From: Sphaerisporangium krabiense
Lineage (GTDB): Bacteria; Actinomycetota; Actinomycetes; Streptosporangiales; Streptosporangiaceae
Assembly (NCBI RefSeq): GCF_014200435.1
Contig: NZ_JACHBR010000002.1
Span: forward strand, 672,501-736,500
Length of the DNA: 64,000 nt
Direction of reading: 5' to 3'
The notes beneath the pieces were generated by a model, which made no database searches, had not been told where the DNA came from, and worked only from the letters and a program-made list of their open reading frames with translations. The position numbers and the translations under genes are program-made. Below, piece after piece: positions 16,657 to 29,203 of this stretch; the stretch's first letter is position 1; the number at the start of each line of letters is the position of its first letter.

Positions 16657-17670
16657 TCAGTTGCCGAGATCCCCGGCCGCGTGGCCGGGGGACGGGAGCG
16701 GCGCGGGGGAGGCGCGCCGGTTCGGCACCACCTCCCACCAGGTCAGGCAGCGCCACGCCCACTCCAGGGGTCCGTAGCGGAAGCGCGCCAGCCACCAGTG
16801 CGCGAAGGCGGCCAGCAGGGCGAGCAGCGCGGCGCCGAACGCGACGGCGGTGAGCCGGGTGGTGTCCCGGGCCAGCAGCGGGGCGGCGGCGACGGCGCAG
16901 AGGCCGCCGGACAGGTAGGCGGTGAGCGTGATCCGCCCGAGCGGCCGGAGGAACGCGGCCAGGGCGGGACGCGCGCGGACCAGCAGGAGCACCCCGGCGC
17001 AGTACGCGGTGGCGGCTGCCAGCCCGGCCAGCGGGTACACGGCGGGCGTGTAGCGGAACTCGAACGTCTCCGGGTGCGTCCACAGGTGGTTCCAAGCCCA
17101 GGTGAGCGCGACGGCGAGCGGCGCGCTCACCGCCAGCGTGGGCACGAGGACGCGCGGGCCGGGCCTGTACTCGATCACGGCCATGCCGAGCAGGAAGAGC
17201 CCCGGAACCAGCCAGATGCCACCGAACTGGAGGAACGTCGCCCACGCGGTGGCGGCGATCCCGGCCGCGAGGACCAGCCACCGGGGGAGGAAGGACGCGG
17301 GCAGCAGCACGACCGCCCCGGTGATCGCGTACGGCAGCAGCACCTCGCCCGGGCTGGCGAGCCCGTGCAGCAGCCCGAGGCAGGCCAGGACGGCGAGTCT
17401 GCGCAGCAGCGGCCACCACGGGCGGGGCGTCCGATGGGCCGCCGAGCGGAGGAAGAGGACGAAGCTCACGCCGAAAAGGACGGAGAAGATCGGATAGAAG
17501 CGGCTTTGCAGGAGGTTGTCGAAGACCCAGTCCGCGGGGGCCGGGGGGTGCTCCGCCAGTTCTCCCATGGTGTGCTGCCAGGTGTTCACCAAGGTGATCC
17601 CGCAGACCGCGAAACCGCGCAGGGCGTCCAGTTCGTGGATGCGCGTCCCCGGGACGGCCTCGCTTCGCAT
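16657..17670 (-). CDS. DUF418-type polytopic membrane protein
   Basis: The 337-residue protein opens with RIHELDALRGFAVCGI, the standard start of DUF418/acyltransferase-3-like membrane proteins, and ends with a family-typical block (GPLEWAWRCLTWWE). I count about eight to ten hydrophobic segments. Function of the family is unknown; some members sit with stress or envelope genes. The ATG at 17670 has no Shine-Dalgarno, and a TATATATA lies only 4 bases upstream, so the message may be leaderless. It may be the first gene of a six-gene leftward operon ending with the anti-sigma factor. Confidence 0.8.
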   Translation of the reverse strand: MRSEAVPGTRIHELDALRGFAVCGITLVNTWQHTMGELAEHPPAPADWVFDNLLQSRFYPIFSVLFGVSFVLFLRSAAHRTPRPWWPLLRRLAVLACLGLLHGLASPGEVLLPYAITGAVVLLPASFLPRWLVLAAGIAATAWATFLQFGGIWLVPGLFLLGMAVIEYRPGPRVLVPTLAVSAPLAVALTWAWNHLWTHPETFEFRYTPAVYPLAGLAAATAYCAGVLLLVRARPALAAFLRPLGRITLTAYLSGGLCAVAAAPLLARDTTRLTAVAFGAALLALLAAFAHWWLARFRYGPLEWAWRCLTWWEVVPNRRASPAPLPSPGHAAGDLGN

Positions 17671-17674
17671 GCCC

Positions 17675-17682
17675 TATATATA
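17675..17682. promoter_or_regulatory. TATATATA -10-like element between divergent genes
   Basis: A perfect TATATATA stands out in a GC-rich context, 4 bases before the DUF418 ATG on the minus strand and 60 bases before the aminotransferase GTG on the plus strand. It could serve as the -10 element for a leaderless DUF418 transcript. No good -35 was seen. Confidence 0.4.
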
Positions 17683-17742
17683 CGGCTATTTCTGACATTC
17701 GCCCGAGGGGTCGACGCCGGAAGGCCCGATAGGCTGCTGCGC

Positions 17743-18915
17743 GTGAGCGAACCTCTGGTGGCGCGCATGCGCGAGTTCGGCACGACCGTCTTCGCCGAGA
17801 TGACGGCGCTCGCCGTCCGGACGGCCTCGATCAACCTCGGGCAAGGGTTCCCCGACACCGACGGCCCCGAGGCCATGCTCGAACGCGCCGTGGCCGCGAT
17901 CAGGGAGGGCCTCAACCAGTACCCGCCCGGCCCCGGCGTCCCCGAACTGCGGCAGGCGGTCGCCGAGCACCGCAAGCAGCACTACGGCCTGGTCTACGAC
18001 CCCGACGGCGAGGTCCTCGTCACCGTCGGCGCGACCGAGGCGCTGGCCGCGTCCGTCCTCGCCCTGTGCGAGCCCGGCGACGAGGTCGTCGTCTTCGAGC
18101 CCTACTACGACTCCTACGCCGCCGCGCTCTCCCTGGCCGGCGCCGTGCGCAGGCCGGTGACGCTGCGGCCGGTGGAGGGCCGGTTCACCTTCGACCCCGC
18201 CGAGCTGCGCGCCGCCGTCGGCCCGCGCACCCGGGCCATCCTCGTCAACTCCCCGCACAACCCGACCGGCACCGTCTTCACCCTGGAGGAGCTGACGGCC
18301 ATCGCCGCCGTCGTCGAGGAGCACGGGCTCATCGCCATCACCGACGAGGTGTACGAGCACCTGACCTTCGACGGCGTCCGGCACATCCCCCTCGCCACGC
18401 TGCCGGGCATGCGCGAGCGCACCGTCATGATCTCCTCGGCCGGCAAGACGTTCTCGGTGACCGGCTGGAAGACCGGATGGGTGTGCGCGCCGCGTGAGCT
18501 GGTGACGGCCGTCCAGACCGTCAAACAGTTCCTCACCTTCACCTCCGGCGCTCCCTGGCAGCTCGCGGTCGCGCACGGGCTGCGCGAGGAGCTGGCCTGG
18601 GTCGGCGGCATGCGCGACGGACTGGCCGCCAAGCGCGACCGGCTCATGGCCGGCCTGTCCGCCGCCGGGTTCGAGGTCTACCGCCCGGCGGGGACGTACT
18701 TCGTGCAGACCGACATCACGCCGCTCGGCTTCACCGACGGCCTGGACCTGGCGCGGCGGCTGCCCGAGCTCGCCGGCGTCGTCGCCATCCCGACGCAGGT
18801 CTTCTACGACCGCCGCGAGCTGGGCAGACGCTTCGTCCGCTTCGCCTTCTGCAAGAAGGACGAGGTCATCGACGAGGCGGTGGCCCGGCTCGCCCGCCTG
18901 CGCGGGGCCGTCTGA
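17743..18915 (+). CDS. Class I/II PLP aminotransferase
   Basis: This 390-residue fold-type I aminotransferase has the PLP lysine Lys235 in SSAGKTFSVTGWKTGW, the Asn in NSPHNPTG and the Asp/Tyr in ITDEVYEHL, plus a typical N-terminus (INLGQGFPDTDGPE). The sequence style is that of the kynurenine/methionine/glutamine aminotransferase and DapC group; I cannot assign the substrate. GTG 17743 is the first sensible start; the open frame runs far upstream through DNA of the opposite gene. It ends at a strong bidirectional hairpin shared with the convergent protease gene. Confidence 0.85.
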   Translation: MSEPLVARMREFGTTVFAEMTALAVRTASINLGQGFPDTDGPEAMLERAVAAIREGLNQYPPGPGVPELRQAVAEHRKQHYGLVYDPDGEVLVTVGATEALAASVLALCEPGDEVVVFEPYYDSYAAALSLAGAVRRPVTLRPVEGRFTFDPAELRAAVGPRTRAILVNSPHNPTGTVFTLEELTAIAAVVEEHGLIAITDEVYEHLTFDGVRHIPLATLPGMRERTVMISSAGKTFSVTGWKTGWVCAPRELVTAVQTVKQFLTFTSGAPWQLAVAHGLREELAWVGGMRDGLAAKRDRLMAGLSAAGFEVYRPAGTYFVQTDITPLGFTDGLDLARRLPELAGVVAIPTQVFYDRRELGRRFVRFAFCKKDEVIDEAVARLARLRGAV

Positions 18916-18937
18916 GGACTCGGGAACGCGCGAGAAG

Positions 18938-18978
18938 GCGCGGCGGCGGTCCGGGCCGGTGCCGGTCCGCCGCCGCGC
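18938..18978. terminator. Terminator hairpin shared by aminotransferase and protease 1
   Basis: A 17-position stem (18938-18954 with 18962-18978) pairs at 16 positions around a 7-base loop. It lies between convergent stops at 18915 and 18993, so it can act for both strands. Nearly the same stem sequence follows the other two proteases. Confidence 0.7.
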
Positions 18979-18992
18979 TCGGGGTCGGATGG

Positions 18993-22169
<3,177 letters not shown>

Positions 22170-22365
22170 CGACATCCTTTGCGAATGGTTTAATTTCCGC
22201 TCCTTTCATTTGTAGGCGAAAAAAACGGCGCATGGTGATCTAATTTCACGGAGTTCTTTCCGAATAAGTCGCGCGCATTTTCCCGGCGGCCGGTGAGCGG
22301 CCCCGATCGAGACGCGGTCACCTTCGCCGCCGCGCCCCGGCGGTCCGGAGAGCGGGCGGACATGA

Positions 22366-22401
22366 CGCGGCGGCGGGCCGGTGTCCCGGTCCGCCGCCGC
22401 G
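22366..22401. terminator. Terminator hairpin of protease 2
   Basis: A 16-bp stem with one G-T pair and a TGTC loop lies just past the protease 2 stop (22413). The stem core is the same as in the hairpins at 18938 and 25782. Confidence 0.7.
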
Positions 22402-22412
22402 CCGTCGTCAGA

Positions 22413-25400
22413 TCATCGGTGGACGGCGTACGCCCGCGTGATCGTCTGACTCACCTGGAGGCCGTCCGGGCCGCCCGCCGAGGCGCGCAGCGACACGAAG
22501 CCGCGCGAGCGGGGGTTGGTCACCGTGGTGACCCATCCCTTGCCGTCCTGGCGCACCGGTAGCGCCCGCCAGGTCCTGCCGTCGTCGAAGGACGCCTCGA
22601 CCTTCGGGGTGGAGATCTCGCCGCCCTTGGCGGTGATCGGGATCGTGGTCACCGAGCCGGGCAGGGCGCGGTTGTAGGCGTCCAGCCCTTCGGGGGCGTA
22701 GGTGATGGAGGGCACCGCGATCCGCTCTCCCACCGTCGTGTGCGCCGACCTGAACGTCCAGGTCGATTGGACGGCGGTGGACAGCGCGGCGTAGGGCGCC
22801 TTGCGGCGGGCCGACACGTTCAGCGTGTAGGTCTCCGGGCCGGCCGGGACCGGCACCAGCAGGACGCACTGGCCGGCGTGGTCGCAGATCTTCAGGTCGG
22901 CCCGCTGCAGCACCGTGCGGCCCTTGGCGAGGGTGGCCGACCCCGTGACGTTCCCGTCCCAGCCGGGACGGCCCTGCCCGCCGTCGGTGAACAGCCCGTC
23001 CACGATGTAGGCGATCTCGTCCCTGAACCGCAGCACGGGAGGCGCCGCGGGGCCGGCGACGGCCGTGTTCCACACCTCGGACGAGTGACCGGGCGGCGCC
23101 GGGCGGCCTTCGCCGTCGAGCAGGACGTAGGCCCCGTCCTCGTGCGTGAACATCGCGTACCACGACAGGCCGAGCCCGGGGGTGACGTAGTCGGTCAGCG
23201 TGCCGGGGACCTTGACGTCGGACGAGCCGACGCCGAGCACGAAGGCCCCGTAGCGGGGCAGGCCCGGCGTGCGGTCGAACTGGGCGGAGGCGGACACGCC
23301 CTGCGCCCGCAGGTCCGTGGTGACCTGGGCGAGCTCGGCCCTCCTGAATCGGCCGCCCGGGTCGGCGGGGATGCCGTCGGCCCGGTAGTCGGCCAGGTCG
23401 TACCGTGCCGTGCCGCTCCCGTCGCTCCCGTCGCTCCCGCCGCTCTCCCACACCGCGCGCAGCAGGTACTCGAGGCCGGCCTGGCGGGAGGGCAGGGCGT
23501 ACAGCCCGCGCCCGGGGTCGCGGCCCTGCGCGGTGGTGCTCTCGAACAACGAGTCGCCGTCGGTCAGGCGCAGGCTGAGCTGGAACGCCCCCGTGGGCCT
23601 GGCCTCCGGGTCGTCCACGGCGAAGCGGACCGGAGCGGCCTGGCGCGTGTCCAGCGCGAGATCGACGTCCGCCTTGTCGATCCTCACCCGCTGGTGGGTG
23701 AAGGTGTACGCGCCGGGCTCGAACAGGTCGGCGATCAGGTTCCAGTCGCCGCGCGGCAGCCGCGTCGCACCGGCCCCGCCGGAGAACGGCACCTCCTCCA
23801 TCTCGCCGGTCTTGACGTCGTAGAGGAGCGCGGCGACGCCGTCGAGGGGCTTGCCGTCCCTGCCGGTCGCCGTCATCTTCAGGTCGTAGGACTCCGGTTC
23901 GACGAAGGCGCCGGCCAGGCTGCGCACGGTCGTCTCGCCCGCGGTCGCGGTGACGACGCCCGGGTGGCCGCCCGTCTCCAGGCCCGCGTCCAGGGTGAGG
24001 CGCACCGACGCCGTGCCGCGCGCGGGGACGGTGAGACGGTCGGCGGCCAGGGTGTACGGACCGTCCTCTGCCAGGGCGAGGTCCACCGGCGCGTCAGAGG
24101 TGTTGGCGTAGGTGATCTCCTTGGTGACGGGCTCGGCGCCGCCGCCGGGCCATGGGATGAAGGTCCAGACGTTCGGCGTCTCGGCCACCACGGTCTGGGT
24201 GAGCGCGCGCGCCACGTCGACCCGCCCGGTGCCCTCCTGGTACGGCGTCAGCCCCGCGCCCGGCTTGGCCGACGCCATGAGCGCGGCCTTGAGCCGGGCC
24301 CCCTTCCAGTCCGGGTGCTGCTGGGACAGGATCGCGGCCGCGCCCACGACGTGCGGGGTGGCCATCGAGGTGCCGCTCTTGGAGACGTAGCGGCCGGTCG
24401 TGGTGCCCTTGGCCCCGGCGGCGACGATGCCGGAGCCGGGGGCGGTGATGTCCGGCTTGGCCGCGCCGTCGTCCATGCGCGGGCCCTGGCTGGAGAAGTA
24501 GGCCAGGGCGTCGGCGTGGTCGACCGCGCCGACCGTCAGCGCGGCCTCGGCGCTGCCGGGGCTGTTGATGGACTTGGCCTTGCCGGAGTTGCCGGCCGCG
24601 ATGACGAACAGCGTGCCGGTCCGCTCGCTGAGGGTGTTCACCGCCTGCTCGACCGGGTCGAGGCCGCGGGTGTCCGACCCGCCGATGCTGATGTTGACCA
24701 CGGGGGCCTTGACCGTCGTCGCGGCCCACTCCATCCCGGCGATCAGGTCGGACTCCTCGACCCCGTAGAGCCCGCCGACCTTGCCGAAGGCGATCTTGGC
24801 CCCCGGGGCGACGCCCTTGTACTTGCCGCCCGAGGCCCGGCCCGAGCCCGCGACGATGGAGGCCACGTGAGTCCCGTGGCCGACCAGGTCCTTCGTGTCG
24901 GGCTCGTCGGAGAAGTTGACCGCCTGAGTGACGACCCCTCGCAGGTCCGGGTGGCGGGCGTCGTAGCCGGAGTCGAGGACGGCCACCGTCACGCCCTTGC
25001 CGGTCAGGCCCTTCTTCCAGGCCTCGGGGGCGCCGATCTGCGGGACGCTCTTGTCGAGCGTGAAGGAGAGCCTGCCGTCCAGCCAGAGCTTGGTGACCCC
25101 GGCCGCGAGCGTCTTGGCGGCGGCGCCGGGGCGCAGGTCCCGCCACACGCCGGCGGCGCCGGCCTTCGGCACCCGTGCCGCGGACAGGCCCATGCCGGCC
25201 AGGGCGCGCCCGGCCGTCGCGGCCTTGGGCGCGGCGCCGCCCTGGGTCATGATCGGGATGTCGGCCCGGTGGGCGTCGTCGTAGCCCCACTCCAGCAACT
25301 GCGTGACGTCGAACAGGCGCCGGTCGACCAGGCCCCTGCCGACGAGCGGGGCCGCGTCCGACGGGGTCACGTACGTGTGGCCCGCGAACGTCCGGACGGA

Positions 25401-25625
25401 GAAGGAGACGTCACGCCCGGCGCCCGGCCTGATCTGGTAGGCGTGCCGGCCTCCGGGTGTCGCCGACATCGTCACACGGTCGCCCGTGACGAGCGTGACG
25501 GTGGCGGTCGGGGCGCCCGGTAAGGCGCCGGGCTGTGCCGTGGCCGTCGCGCGGGCCGACGGCACCGCCATCACCCCCAGCGCGGTCACGGCCGCGAGGG
25601 CGAGTGTTGTGGCTTTGTGCGTCAT
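22413..25625 (-). CDS. Secreted S8 subtilisin-family protease 2
   Basis: The 1070-residue protein has a signal peptide (TLALAAVTALGVMAVPSARA), a subtilase domain with Asp218 (AVLDSGYDARHPDL), His250 (GHGTHVAS), Asn346 and Ser420 (SGTSMATPHVVG), and a long C-terminal region ending TITRAYAVHR. It keeps the FSSQGPR motif. The C-terminal domains show insertions compared with proteases 1 and 3, such as an SDGSDGSG run. Its start has AAAGGGA 5 bases upstream and a TACTAC-type dyad 24-46 bases upstream. It is closer to protease 3 than to protease 1. Secreted and probably cleaved to remove a propeptide; no sorting signal or membrane anchor is visible. Confidence 0.9.
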   Translation of the reverse strand: MTHKATTLALAAVTALGVMAVPSARATATAQPGALPGAPTATVTLVTGDRVTMSATPGGRHAYQIRPGAGRDVSFSVRTFAGHTYVTPSDAAPLVGRGLVDRRLFDVTQLLEWGYDDAHRADIPIMTQGGAAPKAATAGRALAGMGLSAARVPKAGAAGVWRDLRPGAAAKTLAAGVTKLWLDGRLSFTLDKSVPQIGAPEAWKKGLTGKGVTVAVLDSGYDARHPDLRGVVTQAVNFSDEPDTKDLVGHGTHVASIVAGSGRASGGKYKGVAPGAKIAFGKVGGLYGVEESDLIAGMEWAATTVKAPVVNISIGGSDTRGLDPVEQAVNTLSERTGTLFVIAAGNSGKAKSINSPGSAEAALTVGAVDHADALAYFSSQGPRMDDGAAKPDITAPGSGIVAAGAKGTTTGRYVSKSGTSMATPHVVGAAAILSQQHPDWKGARLKAALMASAKPGAGLTPYQEGTGRVDVARALTQTVVAETPNVWTFIPWPGGGAEPVTKEITYANTSDAPVDLALAEDGPYTLAADRLTVPARGTASVRLTLDAGLETGGHPGVVTATAGETTVRSLAGAFVEPESYDLKMTATGRDGKPLDGVAALLYDVKTGEMEEVPFSGGAGATRLPRGDWNLIADLFEPGAYTFTHQRVRIDKADVDLALDTRQAAPVRFAVDDPEARPTGAFQLSLRLTDGDSLFESTTAQGRDPGRGLYALPSRQAGLEYLLRAVWESGGSDGSDGSGTARYDLADYRADGIPADPGGRFRRAELAQVTTDLRAQGVSASAQFDRTPGLPRYGAFVLGVGSSDVKVPGTLTDYVTPGLGLSWYAMFTHEDGAYVLLDGEGRPAPPGHSSEVWNTAVAGPAAPPVLRFRDEIAYIVDGLFTDGGQGRPGWDGNVTGSATLAKGRTVLQRADLKICDHAGQCVLLVPVPAGPETYTLNVSARRKAPYAALSTAVQSTWTFRSAHTTVGERIAVPSITYAPEGLDAYNRALPGSVTTIPITAKGGEISTPKVEASFDDGRTWRALPVRQDGKGWVTTVTNPRSRGFVSLRASAGGPDGLQVSQTITRAYAVHR

Positions 25626-25648
25626 ATTCGTCCCTTTGCGGTTCGCTT

Positions 25649-25671
25649 AACTACCGGTCAATAACGTAGTA
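25649..25671. promoter_or_regulatory. Dyad upstream of protease 2
   Basis: AACTAC at 25649-25654 faces GTAGTA at 25666-25671 with an 11-base spacer (5 of 6 positions symmetric). The same dyad with the same spacing sits upstream of protease 3. It is a candidate operator or part of the promoter. Confidence 0.5.
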
Positions 25672-25781
25672 CGCGACAAAAGGGACGAATAGCTTTCCGG
25701 CTCGCAGCAATACTTACGGACAAGTCGGATATAGATGGCTTTAAGGGATGTCGAGTGATATATCGCTCGACGAAGCCGGTT

Positions 25782-25821
25782 GGCGCGGCGGCGGGCCGGG
25801 ACGCCGGTCCGCCGCCGCGCC
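25782..25821. terminator. Terminator hairpin of protease 3
   Basis: An 18-bp stem with one G-T pair and a 4-base loop (GACG) lies just past the protease 3 stop at 25831. It is the longest of the three related hairpins. Confidence 0.7.
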
Positions 25822-25830
25822 GTCCTCAGA

Positions 25831-28800
25831 TCAGCGCTGGACGGCGTACGCCCGCGTGATCGTCTGCTTCACCTGAACCCCGTCCGGGCCCTCGCCCGTG
25901 GCGCGCAGGGACACGAAGCCGGGGGAGGAGGGGTTGGTCACCGAGGTGGACCATCCCTTGCCGTCCCGCCGCAGCTGCAGCGCCCGCCAGGTCTTGCCGT
26001 CGTCGAACGACGCCTCGACCGTGAGCGTGGTCAGAGTGCCGCCGTCGACGGTCACCGGGATCCTGGTCACCGAGCCGGGCGCGGCCCGGTTGGAGGCGTC
26101 CAGCCCCGCGGGGGCGTACCGCACCGCCGGCAGCGACAGCGTCGCGTACTCGTCGGTGTGCGCCGAGCGGAACGTCCAGGAGGCGTCGAGCGCGGTCGCG
26201 AGCGTGGAGTAGGGCACGTCACGGCGGGCCGACACGTTCACCGTGTAGCTCGCCGCGCCGGCGGGGACCGTCGCCTGCAGGGCGCACTGGCCGGGGAAGT
26301 CGCAGTCCTCCAGCCCGATCTCCTGCAGGACCTTGCCGTCCCCGGTCAGGGACGCCTTGCCCGTGATGTTGCCGTCCCAGCCGGACCGGGGCGCGACGTC
26401 GCTGAACAGGCCGTCCGCGATGTAGACCAGCTCGTCCTGGAACCGCAGCGCGGTCTGCGCGGACGGGCCGGTCACCGCCGCGTTCCACACCTCGGAGGTG
26501 TGCCCGCGCCGCACGGTGCGACCGCTGAAGTCGAGCGAGGTGTAGTAGCCGTCGACCGTGTGCGCGAACCCGGCGAACCAGTCCAGGTCATGACCCGGCG
26601 TCACGTAGCTGTGCAACGTGCTCGGGACCGTGACCGGGGCGGAGGTTGCGCCGAGGACGGCGAACTCCGCGTTCGGCATGCCGACGGACCGGTCGAACTC
26701 GGCGGCGGCGTTCACGTTCTGCGCCCGCAGGGTCGTGTCGATCCTGGCGAGCTGGGCCTTCTTGAACCGGCCGCCGGGGTCGGCGGGAATCTGGCCGGCC
26801 CGGTAGTCGACCAGGTCGTACCGGCTCGGCTCCGCGCCGCCGCTCGTCAGCGCCGTGCGCGCCAGGTACTCCAGCCCGGCCTGCCGGGAGGGCAGGGCGA
26901 ACACGCGGAGCGACGGGTTTCCGGACGCGGTGAACACGTTCTCGTAGGAGTTGTCGCCCTCCTTTCTGCGCAGGCCGATCTGGTAGATGCCGTCGCCCTT
27001 GGCGGCGGGGTCGTCCAGGGAGAAGCGGACCTGCTTGCCCTGGCGGGCGTCGAGCGCCACGGTCAGGTCGCGCGTGCCGACGGTGACCGCGCGGTGGGTG
27101 AAGGTGTAGTCGTCACCCTCGAGCAGGTCGGCGGTGAGGTTCCACTCGCCGCGCTGCAGGCGGATCTTCCCGGCGCCGTTCGAGAACCGCACGTCCTCGA
27201 ATCCACCGGACTTCAGGTCGTACAGCGTCACCCACGCGTCGTCCAGGGGCCGGCCGTCCCTGCCGGTCGCCGTCACCGTGACGTCGTAGGACTCGGGCTC
27301 GACGTAGGCGCCCGCGAGGCTGCGCACGGTGACGTCGCCCGCGGTCGCGGTGACCGTCCCGGGGTAGGTGCCCGGCTTGAGGCCGGAGTCGAGCGTGAGC
27401 GTCACCGACGCCTTACCGCCCGCCGGGACGGCGAGGTGGCCGGCCGAGAGCGTGTACGGGCCGTCCTCGGCCAGCGCCAGGTCCACCGGCGCGTCGGAGG
27501 TGTTGGCGTAGGTCAGTTCCTTGGTGACGGCCGGTCCGCCGCCGGGCCAGCGCACGAACGTCCAGAGGTTCGGCGTGTCGGCCACGACGGTCTGGGTGAC
27601 GGCGCGCGCCACGTCGACGCGCCCGGCGCCCTGCTGGTAGGGGTTCAGGCCCTCGCGCGGCTTCGCGCTGGAGATCAGCGCGGCCTTCAGCCGGGCCCCG
27701 TTCCAGTCCGGGTGCCGCTGGGCCAGGATCGCCGCGGCGCCGACCACGTGCGGGGTGGCCATCGAGGTGCCGCTGTGGGCGGCGTACGGGTTGGCCGGGG
27801 CGCCCCCGGCGTTGGCCGCGGTGATGTCCACGCCGGGCGCGGTGATGTCCGGCTTGACGGCGCCGTCACCGACGCGCGGTCCCTGGCTGGAGAAGTCCGC
27901 CAGCGCGTCGTTCTTGTCGACCGCGCCGACCGTCAGCGCGGCGTCGGCGCTGCCCGGGCTGCCGATCGACCGCGGGCCGTCGTTGCCCGCCGCGATGACG
28001 AACAGCGTGCCGGTCTCCTCGCTGAGGGTGTTCACGGCCTGCTCGACCGGGTCGAGGTCGCGGCCGTCCGGCCCGCCGATGCTGACGTTGACCGCCCGCG
28101 CCTTGACCTCGGTGGCGGCCCACTCCATGCCGGCGATCAGGTCGGACTCGTCGATGCCGTACTCGCCGCCCACCTTGCCGAAGGCGATCTTGGCGTCCGG
28201 GGCGACGCCCTTGTACTTGCCGCCCGACGCCTGACCCGACCCGGCGACGATGGAGGCCACGTGCGTGCCATGGCCGACCAGGTCGTCGGTGTTCGGCTCG
28301 TCGGAGAAGTTGGCCGACTGGCTGATCACCCCCTTGAGGTCGGGGTGGTCGGGGTCGAACCCGGAGTCCAGGACGGCGACCGTCACGCCCTTGCCGGTCA
28401 GGCCCTTCGCCCACGCCTCCGGCGCGCCGATCTGCGGAACGCTCTTGTCGAGCGAGAAGGACAGCTTGCCGTCCAGCCACAGCTTGGTGACGCCCGCGGT
28501 GAGGGACCTGGCCCCCGCGGCCGGCTTCAGGTCCTTCCACACGGAGGCGGCCTGCGCCTTGGGCACCCGGGCCGCCGACAGTCCGGCGGCGTCCATGGCG
28601 CGGCCGGCCCTGGCGGCCTTAGGTGCGGCGCCGCCCTGGGTCATGATCGGGATGTCGGCGCGGTGCGCGTCGTCGTACTTCCAGTTCAGAAGCTGTGTCA
28701 CGTCGAACAGGCGGCGGTCCACCAGCCCCCTGCCCACGAGCGCCGCCGCGTCCGAGGGGACCACGTAGGTGTGCCCGGCGATCTCACGGATCGAGAACGA

Positions 28801-29019
28801 GACCTTCCGTCCCGCGCCGGGCGCGACCTGGTAGGCCCGGGGGCCTCCCTTCGCGCCCGACACGGTCACCCGGTCGCCCGTGATGAGCGTGACGCTGCCG
28901 AGCCCTCGCGCGGGCCCGGGTCGTGCCGCGGCCGCGGCCGTGGCGGCGGCCGAGGGCACCGCCATCACGCCCAGTACGGTCGTCGCCGCGAGGGCGATTG
29001 TTGCGGCTTTTCGCTTCAT
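25831..29019 (-). CDS. Secreted S8 subtilisin-family protease 3
   Basis: The 1062-residue protein has a signal peptide (ATIALAATTVLGVMAVPSAA), subtilase residues Asp218 (AVLDSGFDPDHPDL), His250 (GHGTHVAS), Asn346 and Ser419 (SGTSMATPHVVG), and a beta-rich C-terminal half ending TITRAYAVQR. AAAGGA lies 5 bases before the ATG. The upstream region carries a perfect TACTAC-N11-GTAGTA dyad. It is the first gene of the array in the direction of transcription and may represent the parental copy. As for its paralogues, a role in degrading external protein is inferred from the family. Confidence 0.9.
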   Translation of the reverse strand: MKRKAATIALAATTVLGVMAVPSAAATAAAAARPGPARGLGSVTLITGDRVTVSGAKGGPRAYQVAPGAGRKVSFSIREIAGHTYVVPSDAAALVGRGLVDRRLFDVTQLLNWKYDDAHRADIPIMTQGGAAPKAARAGRAMDAAGLSAARVPKAQAASVWKDLKPAAGARSLTAGVTKLWLDGKLSFSLDKSVPQIGAPEAWAKGLTGKGVTVAVLDSGFDPDHPDLKGVISQSANFSDEPNTDDLVGHGTHVASIVAGSGQASGGKYKGVAPDAKIAFGKVGGEYGIDESDLIAGMEWAATEVKARAVNVSIGGPDGRDLDPVEQAVNTLSEETGTLFVIAAGNDGPRSIGSPGSADAALTVGAVDKNDALADFSSQGPRVGDGAVKPDITAPGVDITAANAGGAPANPYAAHSGTSMATPHVVGAAAILAQRHPDWNGARLKAALISSAKPREGLNPYQQGAGRVDVARAVTQTVVADTPNLWTFVRWPGGGPAVTKELTYANTSDAPVDLALAEDGPYTLSAGHLAVPAGGKASVTLTLDSGLKPGTYPGTVTATAGDVTVRSLAGAYVEPESYDVTVTATGRDGRPLDDAWVTLYDLKSGGFEDVRFSNGAGKIRLQRGEWNLTADLLEGDDYTFTHRAVTVGTRDLTVALDARQGKQVRFSLDDPAAKGDGIYQIGLRRKEGDNSYENVFTASGNPSLRVFALPSRQAGLEYLARTALTSGGAEPSRYDLVDYRAGQIPADPGGRFKKAQLARIDTTLRAQNVNAAAEFDRSVGMPNAEFAVLGATSAPVTVPSTLHSYVTPGHDLDWFAGFAHTVDGYYTSLDFSGRTVRRGHTSEVWNAAVTGPSAQTALRFQDELVYIADGLFSDVAPRSGWDGNITGKASLTGDGKVLQEIGLEDCDFPGQCALQATVPAGAASYTVNVSARRDVPYSTLATALDASWTFRSAHTDEYATLSLPAVRYAPAGLDASNRAAPGSVTRIPVTVDGGTLTTLTVEASFDDGKTWRALQLRRDGKGWSTSVTNPSSPGFVSLRATGEGPDGVQVKQTITRAYAVQR

Positions 29020-29040
29020 CGTCGTCCTTTGCGGTTCGTT

Positions 29041-29063
29041 TACTACCGGTCATCTCAGTAGTA
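29041..29063. promoter_or_regulatory. Perfect dyad upstream of protease 3
   Basis: TACTAC (29041-29046) and GTAGTA (29058-29063) form a perfect inverted repeat with an 11-base spacer, 22-44 bases before the start codon. An A-rich run flanks it on the plus-strand right side. Conserved with protease 2 and absent upstream of protease 1. Confidence 0.55.
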
Positions 29064-29203
29064 CGCGCTAAAAACGACGGATGGTTGCCAGGGTTGCGGA
29101 AATATTTTCTGAAAAAGTCGGACTTTGGCGACATTAAAGGATGAAGAACGTTTTAATAGTCGCTAGTTCCTGAGGCTCCGGCACTCCCGGCCGGGGCGCC
29201 CGG

